Below, piece after piece: positions 11,735-22,379 of a DNA stretch of 64,000 nucleotides (the stretch's first letter is position 1; each line of letters begins with the position of its first letter). The notes below the pieces were generated by a model. The model was not told the origin of the DNA and made no database searches. It saw only the letters and a program-made list of their open reading frames with translations. Made by a program: the position numbers and the translations under genes. The stretch is from Closterium sp. Naga37s-1 (lineage: Eukaryota > Streptophyta > Zygnematophyceae > Desmidiales > Closteriaceae). The stretch is taken from positions 977,501 through 1,041,500 of the forward strand of contig CANJKZ010001154.1 in the NCBI GenBank assembly GCA_947471745.1. The letters are read 5' to 3'.

Positions 11735-14700
11735 GAGGGGAGATCACGGGAGCACTGGAGACATACTTCAGTGTGGCCAAGCGCATCAGCCTCTACCTCG
11801 CTCGCATCTCCCCCCAGCAGACCATTGACCACCTCGTGAGTCCGCCTCTCTCCTGTCGCTGAATGCACTTTCATGTTTGTATGCACGCACACACACACTT
11901 GCATGCACATGCATGCATACAGCCTTGAGGCGCTGCATGTATGTGCACGCTTGTATGCACCACACACACTTGCATGCACATTGGTGTTACACACGCATGC
12001 GGCTACGTGCACGCATGTAAACGGCATGCGCATGTACTTGTCTCGATTTTTCTGATCTCATTCTGTCCACGAGCCCTTCTTTCTCCCTCTCATCCTCCTT
12101 TCCATTTCCTCCCTCCATTTGCGCATGTGTGCGCTTGTGTATGTGTGTGCTTTCTTCTCCCACCAGGTGTACGAGCTCTCACAGCGCATGTCAGAGGAGG
12201 ATGCAGTGGATGTCTCCTCGTCGGCTGACCAATGGCAGGAGGACATGTCAGAGATCCTCAGATTCTCCCACGGTTGCAAATTGGTCTGTCCGCAATCCAT
12301 GCCCACTACTCATTACCTGCTGCCCTTTCCTTTCTGCCATCAGCCCTCTGCTCTCTGCTCTCTGCTCTCTTCTTCTCTAGCCTTAAACCTCTAACCCGCT
12401 CTGGGCTATCCGATTCCCCTATTCTCCTATATGCGTGCCACTCTTGGTGTGGTGGTTTGAGTCACCACAAACACTTCACACAAACACCACGCGGCTCCTT
12501 GGATTACTATGTGCACATGCAGCCTGGCATGCCTGCACGTCCACATAAACACAAATACCCACGCATTATGGAACTAACCACACATGGAAACACACTCACT
12601 TGCCTATACTCATAACCATCCTTGTCTCCCCCCTCCCCTCCCCCCTCCCTCCCCCCTCAGACTGACACATCAGCAGCGGCGCTAGCAGCAGGAGCATCCC
12701 CTCTCCCGCCCCTTCCCGGCCAAGTAGCCTCGGCACACGTGCACCACCAGCACCACCACCGCGCCACCACCACCACTGCCTTTGGCACTGTGCGCTCGCC
12801 CTTTGGCTCCTCCACTACCTCTGCCTCTCCCGCTTCTTCTGACTTCCTCCGCTCCTCGCTCTCCTCCGCCTCCTCCTCTGCTGCTTCGACTCTGCGCTCC
12901 AACAGCATGCGCGTGAGTGGGTGGTGGTGGGGTGGTGGTGGGGGGGTGGTGGAGTGGTGGTAGTGGTGCATGGGGCGGGGTGGGATGTGGTAGGCTGTTG
13001 GGTGTGGGAGGTGGGCTTTGGCTTGTGTACTGGTGGGCTGGCTTCTGATGGATTGATCCATGGTGGAAAAGTGTGCAACAACAACACTTCTGTTAAGATG
13101 CCTTAGTTGCAATATTGATTTTGCAATAGTTTTCTTCACAGCGTGCGTGCGATCGCTTGTTCTCCCTTTCCTCTTCTCCTCCCACCTGTTCCACTCTCTC
13201 CATTCTTCCAATCCTTTCTTCCCACATTACCACATTCCTTCACCCTTTTTCGCCTGCTCAATCCGTTCCCCACGTTCCCTGCGTTCTGTCACCCTTCCCT
13301 CAAGCCCCCGCCTTCTGCATGCAGATGAGCGGCTCTCTACTCTCCACTCAACACTCCCTTTTGTTTTCTGAGAAAAAAAAAAAACAAATACAGCCCGCCC
13401 TTCTCTCAAAGTCCCTACGTTCCTCATGCAGACAAGCCGCTCTCCATGCAACACTCCCTTTCTCAGTTGGCGTCTTCACCATTGACCTCCCTCCCTCCTC
13501 CCTTTCTCCCATGCTGACCTCTTCTCGCCACTCACCCCTCACCTCTGTCTCCAACCCTCTCTTTCTCTTCCATCCCTCACCCCCTGCCCATCCCCTCTTC
13601 TCTATGCAGATGAACCGCTCTCCCTTTGACACCCTCGGCACATTCACAATGGACTTCCCCATCGCGCCGCTCCTCGAAACCACCCCCTCCGCGCCCCCAG
13701 CAGCCCCCGCCTCCACCTCCAAGCCCTCCAACCCGGTCCCCAACGCCATGCTCATGCTCCCGCACGTCTGGCTCACACGCGCCGACTTCGCCCTCATCCT
13801 CCTGGCTGAAATCGCGTACGAGAACGACGAGGATTTCCGAGGGCACCTGCCGCTGCTGTTCCACGTGACGTTTGTGCTGATGGACTCGAGCGAGGTGGTG
13901 GTGCTGGAGCATGCGCAGCAGCTGCTGGTCAACCTGCTGTACACACTCGCAGGGCGGCATCTTGAGCTGTATGACGCGCGGGACCAAAGCGAGGGCGAGT
14001 ACAAGCAACAGGTGAGGCTGGCTGGTTGGCTTGGTGGCTGGCTTTGTTGGAACCTTGTGTGTTTTGAGTCGACTCGAAGCACTGCTGGTGAACCCGCTGT
14101 ACACGCTCGCAGGGCGGCATCTGGAGCTGTATGACGCGAGGGACCAGAGAGAGGGCGAGTACAAGCAGCAGGTCGGGCTGGTTGGCTTTCTTCCTCTCGC
14201 TCGCCTTCTCTCGCTCTCTGAGCCATTCTCTCTGTTAGCCAGCACATCTCTACCCTCCCGCCTCTCTAATGCTTCACACATCCAACCCCTCTCGCAGAGC
14301 TCTACCTTCCACTCTTCCCCACTGCCCTCATCCTTGGATTCTACTTAAAAACCCACGCTCCCACCCCCACTGAACACACCCTCCCCTTCCCTCTCCCCTC
14401 TCCCCTCTCCCCATCTTCTCCTTGGCTGACAGGTGGTGAGTCTGATAAAGTACGTGCAGTCGAAGAAGGGCAGTCTCATGTGGCCCAACGAGGACATCTC
14501 CCTCACGCACACGTCCATCCCCTCCGCCACACTGCTCACCTCCCTCGTGCACTCAGTCGTCGACGCCATCTTCTTCCAGAGCGACCTGCGCACGCGCTGG
14601 GGAGAGGAGGCCCTCAAATGGCTCCTCGACAGCGCCTCCCGCCACGCTGCCGCCCGCTCGCACCAGATGTTCCGCGCTCTCCGCCCGCACGTCACCTCTG

Positions 14701-16304
14701 ATACCTGCCTGCTGCTGCTGCGCTCGCTTCAGCGCTGCTTCTCCAACCCGTCCCCGCCGATCCTCGGGTTTGTCATGGAGATTCTGCTCACGATGCAGGT
14801 GGTGGTGAATTCCATGGAGCCCGAGAAAATGATTCTCTACCCGCATGTCTTCTGGGGGTGCATCGCGCTGCTTCACACAGACTACGTACACGTGTACACG
14901 CACGCGTTGGAGCTCTTTGGAAGCGTCATTGACCGGCTGTCGCTGCACGACCAGACAACCGAGAACATTCTCCTCTCCGCCATGCCGCTCCTCCAGGCGC
15001 ATTCGGGGCGGGGCGGGAGGGGAGGAGCAGGGAGCGGGAAGGACGAGGAGGGTGGGGGAGGGCAGGCGCAGCAGGGTGGCGGGCAAGCGCAAGCTTTATC
15101 GCAGCAGCAGCAGGAGGTGGTATCAGGGCTGCAGTTCCAGAAAGTCCAGCGCCTTGTGCTGAAAGGGCTACTCTCGGGAGTGTCCCACGGGGTGGCCATC
15201 GACGTCCTTTCCAAGATCACCATGCGCTCGTGCGATCGGATTTTCGGCGACGGGAACACGAGGCTGCTGGTGCATGTGGTGGGGCTGCTGCCGTGGCTGT
15301 GCGTGCAGTTGCAGTACGGGGCGGATGCTGCTATGGGCCTGCTGGTGCTGTCGTCGCCGCTGCAGCAGCGCCTGGATAAGGCGAGGGCGGTCGCGATGAA
15401 GATTGCCAAGTGGTGTGTGCAGTGCGACCTGCAGGTCAGTGCTGCCGCCTCCTGCCTCCTCTTTGCCTCTGCTTTGCATCTTTGTTAGTCTTACAAGTGA
15501 AGTCGGCTGAGTTGGTTAAAAGAAAACAGCAGATGCAGTTAAATTCCCTTCCTGTTCTTTTTCGCCTTGTTCTTTCCCTAGCCTCTGTTTCCCCTTACTC
15601 CTAACGCACGCATCTTGTCCCTTCCTCATCCCTCGCTTGTCCCTCTCTCATCCCTCCCTCGTCCCTCCTGCATCCCTCCCCACCAGGCCCTAGCCGATGT
15701 GTTCTTCTCATACGCCAACGCCGTAACCCTCACAGTCGACGAGCTTCTCGAGAGCGTGGCGCCGCCCATCTGCGCGCAGTGGTTCCCAGACCACACGCTC
15801 TTAGCCCTAGGCCACCTGCTGGCCATGCTGGAAAAAGGCCCCATGGAATACCACCAGATGGTTCTTCTCATCCTGCAAGCTCTCCTCCGCCGCACATCCC
15901 TGGACGCTACACAGAGCCCCCTGCTGTATGCGTCTGTCTCACGCTTGCTGGACAGCGGGCACTGCCGGGAGGAGGCGTTGGGGGTGCTGGAGGCGATTTT
16001 GGATAGCTGCGCTGCCACGATCCATCGCCCTGCCGGTTCGGTTTCTGCTGCAGCGGCGGCAGCTGCGGCGGCAGCGGGGGGGGATTATTCGCCGGGGTTT
16101 TCGGCGGAGTTGCTGCCGTCGCCGGACCTGGCGCTGAGGCTGACGCAGGAGGCGTTGGCTCGGGTGTTGGACTCGTATGGAGGGGGCCGGCGCACTGGCA
16201 AGGAGGCTAAGCGGTTGGTGCCGTTTGTTGACGCGGGAGCTGGGGCTGGAGGGTCCACTGGGGGTGGGGGAGGGAGCGGTATGCATAGTGGCAGAAGGGA
16301 TTAG
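11735..16304 (+). CDS. Furry/MOR2-PAG1-like cell morphogenesis protein, C-terminal part
   Basis: Exons: 11735-11835, 12167-12283 (donor least certain), 12661-12912, 13610-14011, 14433-15434, 15687-16304. They encode the last 829 residues of a very large alpha-helical (ARM/HEAT-like) scaffold of the Furry/Tao3/Mor2 family, known in fungi and animals to act with NDR/LATS kinases in polarised growth and to have single-copy plant homologues. Recognisable segments are ALETYFSVAKRISLYLARIS, MLPHVWLTRADFALILLAEI and IPSATLLTSLVHSVVDAIFF. A Ser/Thr-rich linker (12661-12912), a Gly/Gln-rich insert near 15005-15110 and a Gly-rich tail are low complexity. All introns are GT-AG and phases agree. The 5' part is outside the window or beyond the minisatellite. 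Family assignment is from remembered family features, not a search. Confidence 0.82.
13325..13490 (+). pseudogene. Two decayed acceptor-side copies of the 13610 exon head (Furry gene)
   Basis: Before the real exon (atgcag|ATGAACCGCTCTCCC) the intron holds two earlier copies of the same acceptor and exon head: 13325-13358 (atgcag|atgagcggctctc) and 13432-13490 (atgcag|acaagccgctctcc). The second still shows a degraded copy of the downstream exon text (ttcaccattgacctcc against ttcacaatggacttcc). Each has its own C/T-rich tract. Neither keeps the reading frame well. Confidence 0.8.
14080..14171 (+). pseudogene. Donor-side duplicate of the 13610-14011 exon end (Furry gene)
   Basis: 92 bp repeat the last ~92 bp of the preceding exon, about 85-90% identical by eye, up to and including the aagcagcag|gtc junction. 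The copy starts directly after a TTTTGAGTCGACTC palindrome at 14062-14075. It lies in the intron, between the true donor at 14012 and the acceptor at 14432. Confidence 0.88.
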
Positions 16305-16569
16305 TGGGGTTTGGGAGGAAAGAGTTTCATGTGTCCAACTGGCAAGGAATATTATGACCTACCATTTTTTTTTTGTCCATGGAGGGAGCTTATTTTCAAG
16401 GTTGTGCAACGCTTGTTTGACTTGCTACTGTTGAATTGTGGTGCACGAGATGCCACTGTGTGCACCTTGGGTCAAATGTGGTAGAGTGGCTTGGTATTTG
16501 ACGAGCCTTTTTCTATGGATTTCTGTGGAGAAGTATGTATCTGGGCAAGCCGATGATGGTAATTCATGA
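16305..16569. other. 3' flank of the Furry gene
   Basis: No coding potential recognised. AT-richer than the gene, so probably 3' UTR and intergenic sequence up to the retrotransposon target site. I could not fix a polyadenylation signal. Confidence 0.5.
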
Positions 16570-16574
16570 CTAAT

Positions 16575-16916
16575 TGTAAGGAAAATTCCTTTTCCTTACT
16601 TCGCGTCCCCGCTCAGCGCGTACACCATTGTAGCACCACAGTCAGCACCGTTACCACTCGCAACCCTCACATCGACAATCCTCCCGCCACCTTCGCACGT
16701 CGCACCCCGACCTCACGGCTCGGCGGGCAACCCGCGCTCCGGGCCTCCGCTTCGACATTTTCCCCAACCTCAGTCCCAGGCCCGTCGCGCCACAACCACA
16801 GTCCATTACCGTTACCACTGTAGTTTCGCTATATATTCTTCGCTCATGCCTTCGCTCATTGTAATCTTGCTTCGATAGTGCAATCCTCGCTCGCTCACTC
16901 AATTGCACTCGTAACA
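16575..16916 (+). repeat. Ty3-type 5' LTR
   Basis: 342-bp LTR, starts tgtaagg and ends gtaaca. It contains a TATATA box near 16831 that likely drives the element. It matches the split 3' LTR except for nine substitutions (e.g. accat/accac, ctcaca/ctcgca, ggcaac/ggtaac). Confidence 0.95.
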
Positions 16917-16918
16917 CT

Positions 16919-16931
16919 TGGTATTCAGAGC
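16919..16931 (+). promoter_or_regulatory. Primer-binding site (initiator Met-tRNA type)
   Basis: TGGTATTCAGAGC sits two bases after the LTR. The usual plant initiator-tRNA PBS is TGGTATCAGAGC, so this copy carries one extra T. The nested copia element has the perfect form. Confidence 0.8.
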
Positions 16932-17098
16932 CTACGATCTCTTCTCGGACCGCACCCACACCTTCGCTTCCCCACTATCTCAATTTTTGGGGGGGGTAGA
17001 CGTCTCTCAACGACACAGCACCGCCGCTCGTAGTGCTCTCTCGTAAGCACGCACGGCCACGACAGAGGCTCTCGCTGAGCTCGCCCGACACCCCCGCT

Positions 17099-18277
17099 AT
17101 GGCCGAATTCACGCTCGCGACGTTGATGCAGGAGCAGCTTGACCGTTTGGTACGCCAAGTTGAAGAATCGGCGCTCGAAATTGCGACGCTCACGGCGGAA
17201 CGTGACTCCGCGCGTCAGCAATCCACGGTGAATACTCCAGCGCCACCACACGCACCGACAAATGCATCTGCACAATCGGACGAGCCGATCGTCATTTCGT
17301 CCGGCACACCAACACAACACGATAGCGTGGGACAGCGCTCAGGTGCAGCCAGTGATGGCGCCGCCCAGCCAATGCCTGGCATGGGAGGAAACAGGGTCGC
17401 ACCAAGCCCGCGGGAGCCTCGTGAAGCCCGTCGGCACGTGGGGTTCACGACGACAAGTGGCGAACAAGCCATTATGGCACCAATGCCACTCAAGCCGCAA
17501 CGCCCGCCCTGCTTCGACCCGAGCCAACGTGGAGGTCCGACGGTTCAATCGTGGGTCTTCACGATGAACGTCTTCTTCGACGCGAACTACGTCGAGTCGG
17601 ACGCAGCGAAGATCCGATATGCCGTCTCGCTGCTGAGGGGCCCCGCCATGGACTGGTGGCGAGTCATCGTGACGTCGCCACGCGTCTACGAGCCACCGTC
17701 GCAAGAGGAAGGGCCCACGGGTCCAGCTGTCAATTGGAGTTCATTCTGCGAAACCGCCCAGTACAGCACGTGGGATGCGTGGTGCGCAGGGCTTCGGGCA
17801 CGCTTCGAGCCAATCGCGGCTTCTATTTCGGCGCGTCAGAAACTACGTACTTGGCGGCAGCTCGGGTCAGTTCAAGACTACACGAGTGGTTTTCTCGCAT
17901 TGTGCGAGCAAGTCGGCTACATGCACGAGGTGGAGCGGGTGGACCGTTACGTCGGAGGGCTGAAGCCGGACATCTCGCACGAGATCATGCTACGCGGGCT
18001 CTCGAACTTCAACGAGATTCTCGCGCTCGCCGAGAAAATAGACATTTTGCGCCGTCCGAGACCGTGGTCCTACTACGGACATCGTCCTCGGGGACCGATC
18101 GAGCACGTCACCGTACACGCCGTTGCGACGAATGCAGCTGCCGCACTGTTTAAGGGGCGCTGCTTTGCTTGCAATAAGCCGGGCCATCGCAAGAGCGAAT
18201 GTCCAGAGGAGCTAAGGCGCCGCGGAGCAGAGCAGGGGAGGGAGTCTCCAAGGCAGGGAAACGCCAGCAGTCAGTAG
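17099..18277 (+). CDS. Ty3-type gag protein
   Basis: Structural gag polyprotein, about 392 aa from the ATG at 17099. An alternative upstream GTG in the same frame is unlikely to be used. A retrotransposon-gag capsid region surrounds WVFTMNVFFDANYVESDAAK and GPAMDWWR. Near the C-terminus is one CCHC zinc knuckle (CFACNKPGHRKSEC) that binds the element's RNA, followed by a short basic tail. The pol frame is +1 relative to gag and is open back to at least 18243, overlapping the gag end, so a +1 frameshift is the probable route to pol. Intact here, unlike pol. Confidence 0.9.
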   Translation: MAEFTLATLMQEQLDRLVRQVEESALEIATLTAERDSARQQSTVNTPAPPHAPTNASAQSDEPIVISSGTPTQHDSVGQRSGAASDGAAQPMPGMGGNRVAPSPREPREARRHVGFTTTSGEQAIMAPMPLKPQRPPCFDPSQRGGPTVQSWVFTMNVFFDANYVESDAAKIRYAVSLLRGPAMDWWRVIVTSPRVYEPPSQEEGPTGPAVNWSSFCETAQYSTWDAWCAGLRARFEPIAASISARQKLRTWRQLGSVQDYTSGFLALCEQVGYMHEVERVDRYVGGLKPDISHEIMLRGLSNFNEILALAEKIDILRRPRPWSYYGHRPRGPIEHVTVHAVATNAAAALFKGRCFACNKPGHRKSECPEELRRRGAEQGRESPRQGNASSQ

Positions 18278-21200
18278 GAATCGGGCCAAGACTGCCTGCT
18301 CGCCCAACCCCACCGACCCTCACCGAGTCACAGTACCGATTCATGCTATCGATCGGGCTCGGACGAATAAGGAGGGTACACCGACGGATTTGCCCGTACT
18401 AATCCACAGAAAAATACAGGGAGCAGCAGTGAAGATTTTTATCGACGGAGGAGCGAGTCACTGTTTAGTTAATTCCGCAACCGCACGAAAAGTGCAACTG
18501 ACACTTACCCGTTGTTTACCTGAGATAGACGCACGCTTAGTTGACGACACGCCACTGGCCATACGGGAGAGGGTGGAGAGAGTCAAAGTCCGCTGCGGGG
18601 GAAATTTCGGATTTACACAGGAAATGCTCGCGACGACGCTCGATGGGCACGACATTTTACTGGGACGTGATTGGCTGCGATGGTATAACCCGCGAATTGA
18701 CTGGACGACGGGTAGCTGCACTGTGCGAAGTAGCCGTAACTGGGTTGAGCTACCTCGCTGGCAGTCGCCTGAGTCTTCAACGGTACACGTCAACGCCGTC
18801 ACCATGAAACGGGCTGTCGCTGCTGGAGCTGACGTGTACGCAGTAGACATTTCAGTGGTAGAAGGAGCAGAGCAGCCGAGTGATTTCAAGAAACTGCTGG
18901 CAGCAGTACCGCCCGAACTACAGGAACTGTTGAAACGATACCCCGGGATTTTTCCCGACGACTTACCGGAAGGACTGCCACCTCAGCGAGCACATGACCA
19001 CCGAATAGAATTAGAACCGGGGGCACAGCCAACTGTACAGCGACAGTTCCGACTGACACAGCCTGAGCTCGACGAACTGAGGAAGCAGTTAGATTACTTG
19101 TTAGAGAAGAAATTCATCCGACCGAGCTCGTCACCGTTCGCCGCACCGATACTGTTCACGCCAAAAAAAGACGGGTTTGGCATGTGCATCGATTACCGAG
19201 CGCTCAACAGGGTAACAGTCAAGTCGCGGTACCCCATTCCCCGCGCCGACGAACTGATCGACCAACTGCGAACAGCACGGGTTTTTTCGAAAATAGACTT
19301 ACGGGGAGGTTACCATCAGATTAGGGTCGAACCATCGGACTGCGCCAAAACAGCTTTCCGGACTAGGTACGGGTCATTCGAGTACACCGTGATGCCTTTC
19401 GGGCTGACCAACGCACCAGCGACATTTCATATGACCATGAACGAGGCGTTTAGGCCGCTTTTAGATAAATGCGTGATAGTTTACCTCGACAACATCCTCG
19501 TCTACAGTCGCGACAAGCAGCAGCACTTAGCAGATCTGGAAGCAGTATTTAAGATTTTAGACGAGCACCGTCTACTGACAAAGGGTTCCAAGTGCGAGTT
19601 CTTTCAGGACAGGTTAGAGTTTTTGGGGCACGTTATTTCGGAGGCTGGGGTCGAAATTGACCCAAAGAAGTTAGACACGGTAAAAGCCTGGCACCCCCCG
19701 ACAAATATCACGGAACTACAGAGCTTTTTGGGGTTCGTAAACTACGTGTGTCGGTTCGTCCCCGACATGGCACGGTTAACTGCGCCGCTGACGGACTTGT
19801 TACGGAAGGGGGTCGTTTTTACGTGGGGGGAGAAAGAGCATGCTGCCTTCTCTGCCCTTAAAAATGTTCTCTGTTCACCGCTCGTCCTGCGCATCGCCGA
19901 CCCACACCGCCCATTCGAAGTAGTTACCGACGCAAGCGACATCGCAATCGGAGCCGTACTGCTACAGGACTTCGGCAACGGCCTACAGCCCCTCGCATAC
20001 GAGTCACGAAAACTGCATCCGCCCGAGAAAAATTACCCGATACACGACCGCGAAATGCTTGCGATCGTGCGCGCGTTCAAAGTGTGGCGCTGTTACTTGA
20101 CCGGCGCAGACGTGACAGTACGGATTGACCATAAATCGCTACAGTATCTCCGCGCACAGCCACACCTCAACCCACGACAGATTCACTGGCTCGATTTTCT
20201 CGAGTCCAATTTTCACTACACGATCACTTACAAAAAAGGAGCCTCGAACATCGCCAACGCACTGACCCGCCCCACTGCCCAGATCCATGCAATACTACTC
20301 GCCCAGACAAGCCCACTACTGACAGGCCTATTTACCCACGGGTACCAAACGGATCCATTCTTTACAGGAGGAAACTCGCAGCAGTTCGCAGCAGCAAAGG
20401 GAGTCCATTACGTAAAAGCCGGGACCGACCGCATCTGGGTGCCTGGGTATACACTGCTACGGGAATTATTGTTATAGGAGGCACACGACGGAGTTACCTT
20501 GGGGCATTTCGGGGTAGAAAAAACACGGCAACAGCCGCGGCGGTATTATTACTGGCCCGAAATGTTGACCGACGTACAGCGACACGTGGCATCGTGTCCC
20601 ACTTGCCAGCTCATGAAATCATCACGGCAGCGGCCGGCAGGACAGTTGCAGCCGATACCACCCCCAGAGCGTGCTTGGCAGCAGGTGACGATGGACTTCG
20701 TCACGGGGTTACCGGCCGGGGCGAGTGGGAACGACGCGATCCTGGTCGTCGTCGATCGACTGACGAAAATGGCACATTTCGCAGCCTGAAAAAAATCAAT
20801 CACAGCCGAAGAAACAGCACGCCTCTTCATCTCCACCGTCTTTCGACTGCGCGGGATACCAGCAGCAATCATCAGCGACCGCGACACGAAATTCACCAGC
20901 AACTTATGGCGGAACCTGTAGCAGCAATTCGGCACGCGACTACAGTTCAGCTCTTCGTACCACCCCGAAACTGACGAACAGACAGAACGGACAAACCAGA
21001 CTATGGAGCAGCTCATCCGAGCCACGTGCGACGACCCAACCACCTGGGAACAACAGCTGCCACTCATTGAATTCGCATACAACAACTCACCGTCCGCCAC
21101 GACCCAACAGTTACCGTTTTACCTGAACTACGGACACGACCCGACAGTACCCATGACCCCGAATCCCGACAACCCAGTGCCACGAGCACAACAGTTCGCC

Positions 21201-21752
21201 GAAATATTACAAGCAGCACGGACCCGGGCTGCAGACGCAATAAAAAAATCGAACATCATCGCTAAACGCAACGCCGACCGCCACCGCAGACCTGTCACTT
21301 ACCAGCCCGACGACCTAGTTTTACTTGACACCCAGAACCTCCGCCTGCCCATCACCCCAAAACTCCGCCCCCGATATTGTGGACCATTCCGCATTAGCCA
21401 CATGATTACGCCCGTCACCGCCCACCTCCTCCTCCCCACTGACTGGTACATCAGCCCCTCATTCCACGTCAGCCTGCTTCGCCCTTACGTCCCGTCTACA
21501 AGCCAACTGCAACGTAATCGCCCAGCCAGCATGACACGACCGCCGACTGAACCAATCATCACCCCCGATAAAATTCTGAGCCACAGAGTTCCTGACCCTC
21601 GAGGAGCCCGACAGATTGAGTTCCTGATCCGCTGGAAAGACCGCACACCCACCGAAGACAACTGGGTTCCCCTGGACAGAATCGAAAACCACCCCGTCCT
21701 CACCGAGTATCTGCGCAGCCGAAATTTCAGGGATGTATACGCGCTTTCGTAA
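18243..21752 (+). pseudogene. Ty3-type pol: protease, reverse transcriptase, RNase H, integrase, chromodomain, with three internal stops
   Basis: One frame read through gives an aspartic protease (FIDGGASHCLV), RT (MCIDYRALN and the active-site box YLDNILVYS, where the second catalytic Asp of YxDD is Asn), RNase H (EVVTDASDIAIGAVLLQ), an integrase with an HHCC finger (HDGVTLGHFG...CPTCQ) and core Asp/Asp/Glu segments, a GPY-like module (RYCGPFRISH), and a C-terminal chromodomain (FLIRWKDRTPTEDNWVPLDR). Three in-frame stops break it: TAG 20475, TGA 20787, TAG 20919. Several lesions look like G:C to A:T changes. The copy cannot make a full polyprotein. Confidence 0.92.
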
Positions 21753-21779
21753 GGAGGACCTCCTTAGGGGGGGGGGTAG

Positions 21780-21900
21780 TGTAAGGAAAATTCCTTTTCC
21801 TTACTTCGCGTCCCCGCTCAGCGCGTACACCACTGTAGCACCACAGTCAGCACCGTTACCACTCGCAACCCTCGCATCGACAATCCTCCCGCCACCTTCG
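21780..21900 (+). repeat. Ty3-type 3' LTR, left part
   Basis: First 121 bp of the 3' LTR, interrupted by the copia element after ccaccttcg. The LTR resumes at 30448 after the duplicated cttcg. Confidence 0.95.
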
Positions 21901-22258
21901 TGTTAAATACACCAACATAAGATATTACAAATGTTGTTAGATTTTACTGTAGTGTTCCTTTATAAGACTCCCAGCCCTCCAATAATTGTACAATTATTGG
22001 AGGGCCAGAATTATTGGAGTCTAGAATTATTGGAGGGTAAGAATTATTGGCGGGTAGAATTCCTGGTGTAGGATTATTGGTGTGGACAGGGCCCTCCTGA
22101 TGGGGTGAGCTGCTGACATATATACCCTGCTCTGTCATTTCAGGAAATCAATCAATTCCATTATTCTCATTCTGCTTTCAACCATTCAGTGCAAGTCTTC
22201 CAGCCTTGCTCTTTCTACAATCTAGCTTCCGCAACGCCAGCATTATGCCTTTCTAGCA
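21901..22258 (+). repeat. Copia 5' LTR (358 bp)
   Basis: Begins tgttaaata and ends tctagca. It holds several degenerate copies of an agaattattggagg motif and a TATATA box near 22118. It carries 23 bp absent from the 3' LTR, and this extra segment completes a perfect 30-bp palindrome (arms ccctccaataattgt) near 21972-22003. Confidence 0.95.
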
Positions 22259-22270
22259 TGGTATCAGAGC
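22259..22270 (+). promoter_or_regulatory. Copia primer-binding site (initiator Met-tRNA)
   Basis: TGGTATCAGAGC directly abuts the 5' LTR and is the classic plant copia PBS. Confidence 0.93.
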
Positions 22271-22379
22271 TACTCTAGGGGGCATGCTGCCAAAAATTAG
22301 TCAGAACCTTCTCAGCATTCACATTGGACAGACATATTAGCAAACTCGCACAGCAAGTGACAACATTTGGATTGAAGGC

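Noticed and set aside
27-11839. Overlapping ORFs of 1014 to 3899 aa through the minisatellite
   Set aside because: They are by-products of stop-free 39- and 21-bp units. Frames switch at random indels, there is no domain, and all frames are equally open.
12129-13371. Numerous short ORFs on both strands in the Furry introns
   Set aside because: They overlap C/T-rich intron sequence and exon shadows; no family motif and no codon structure.
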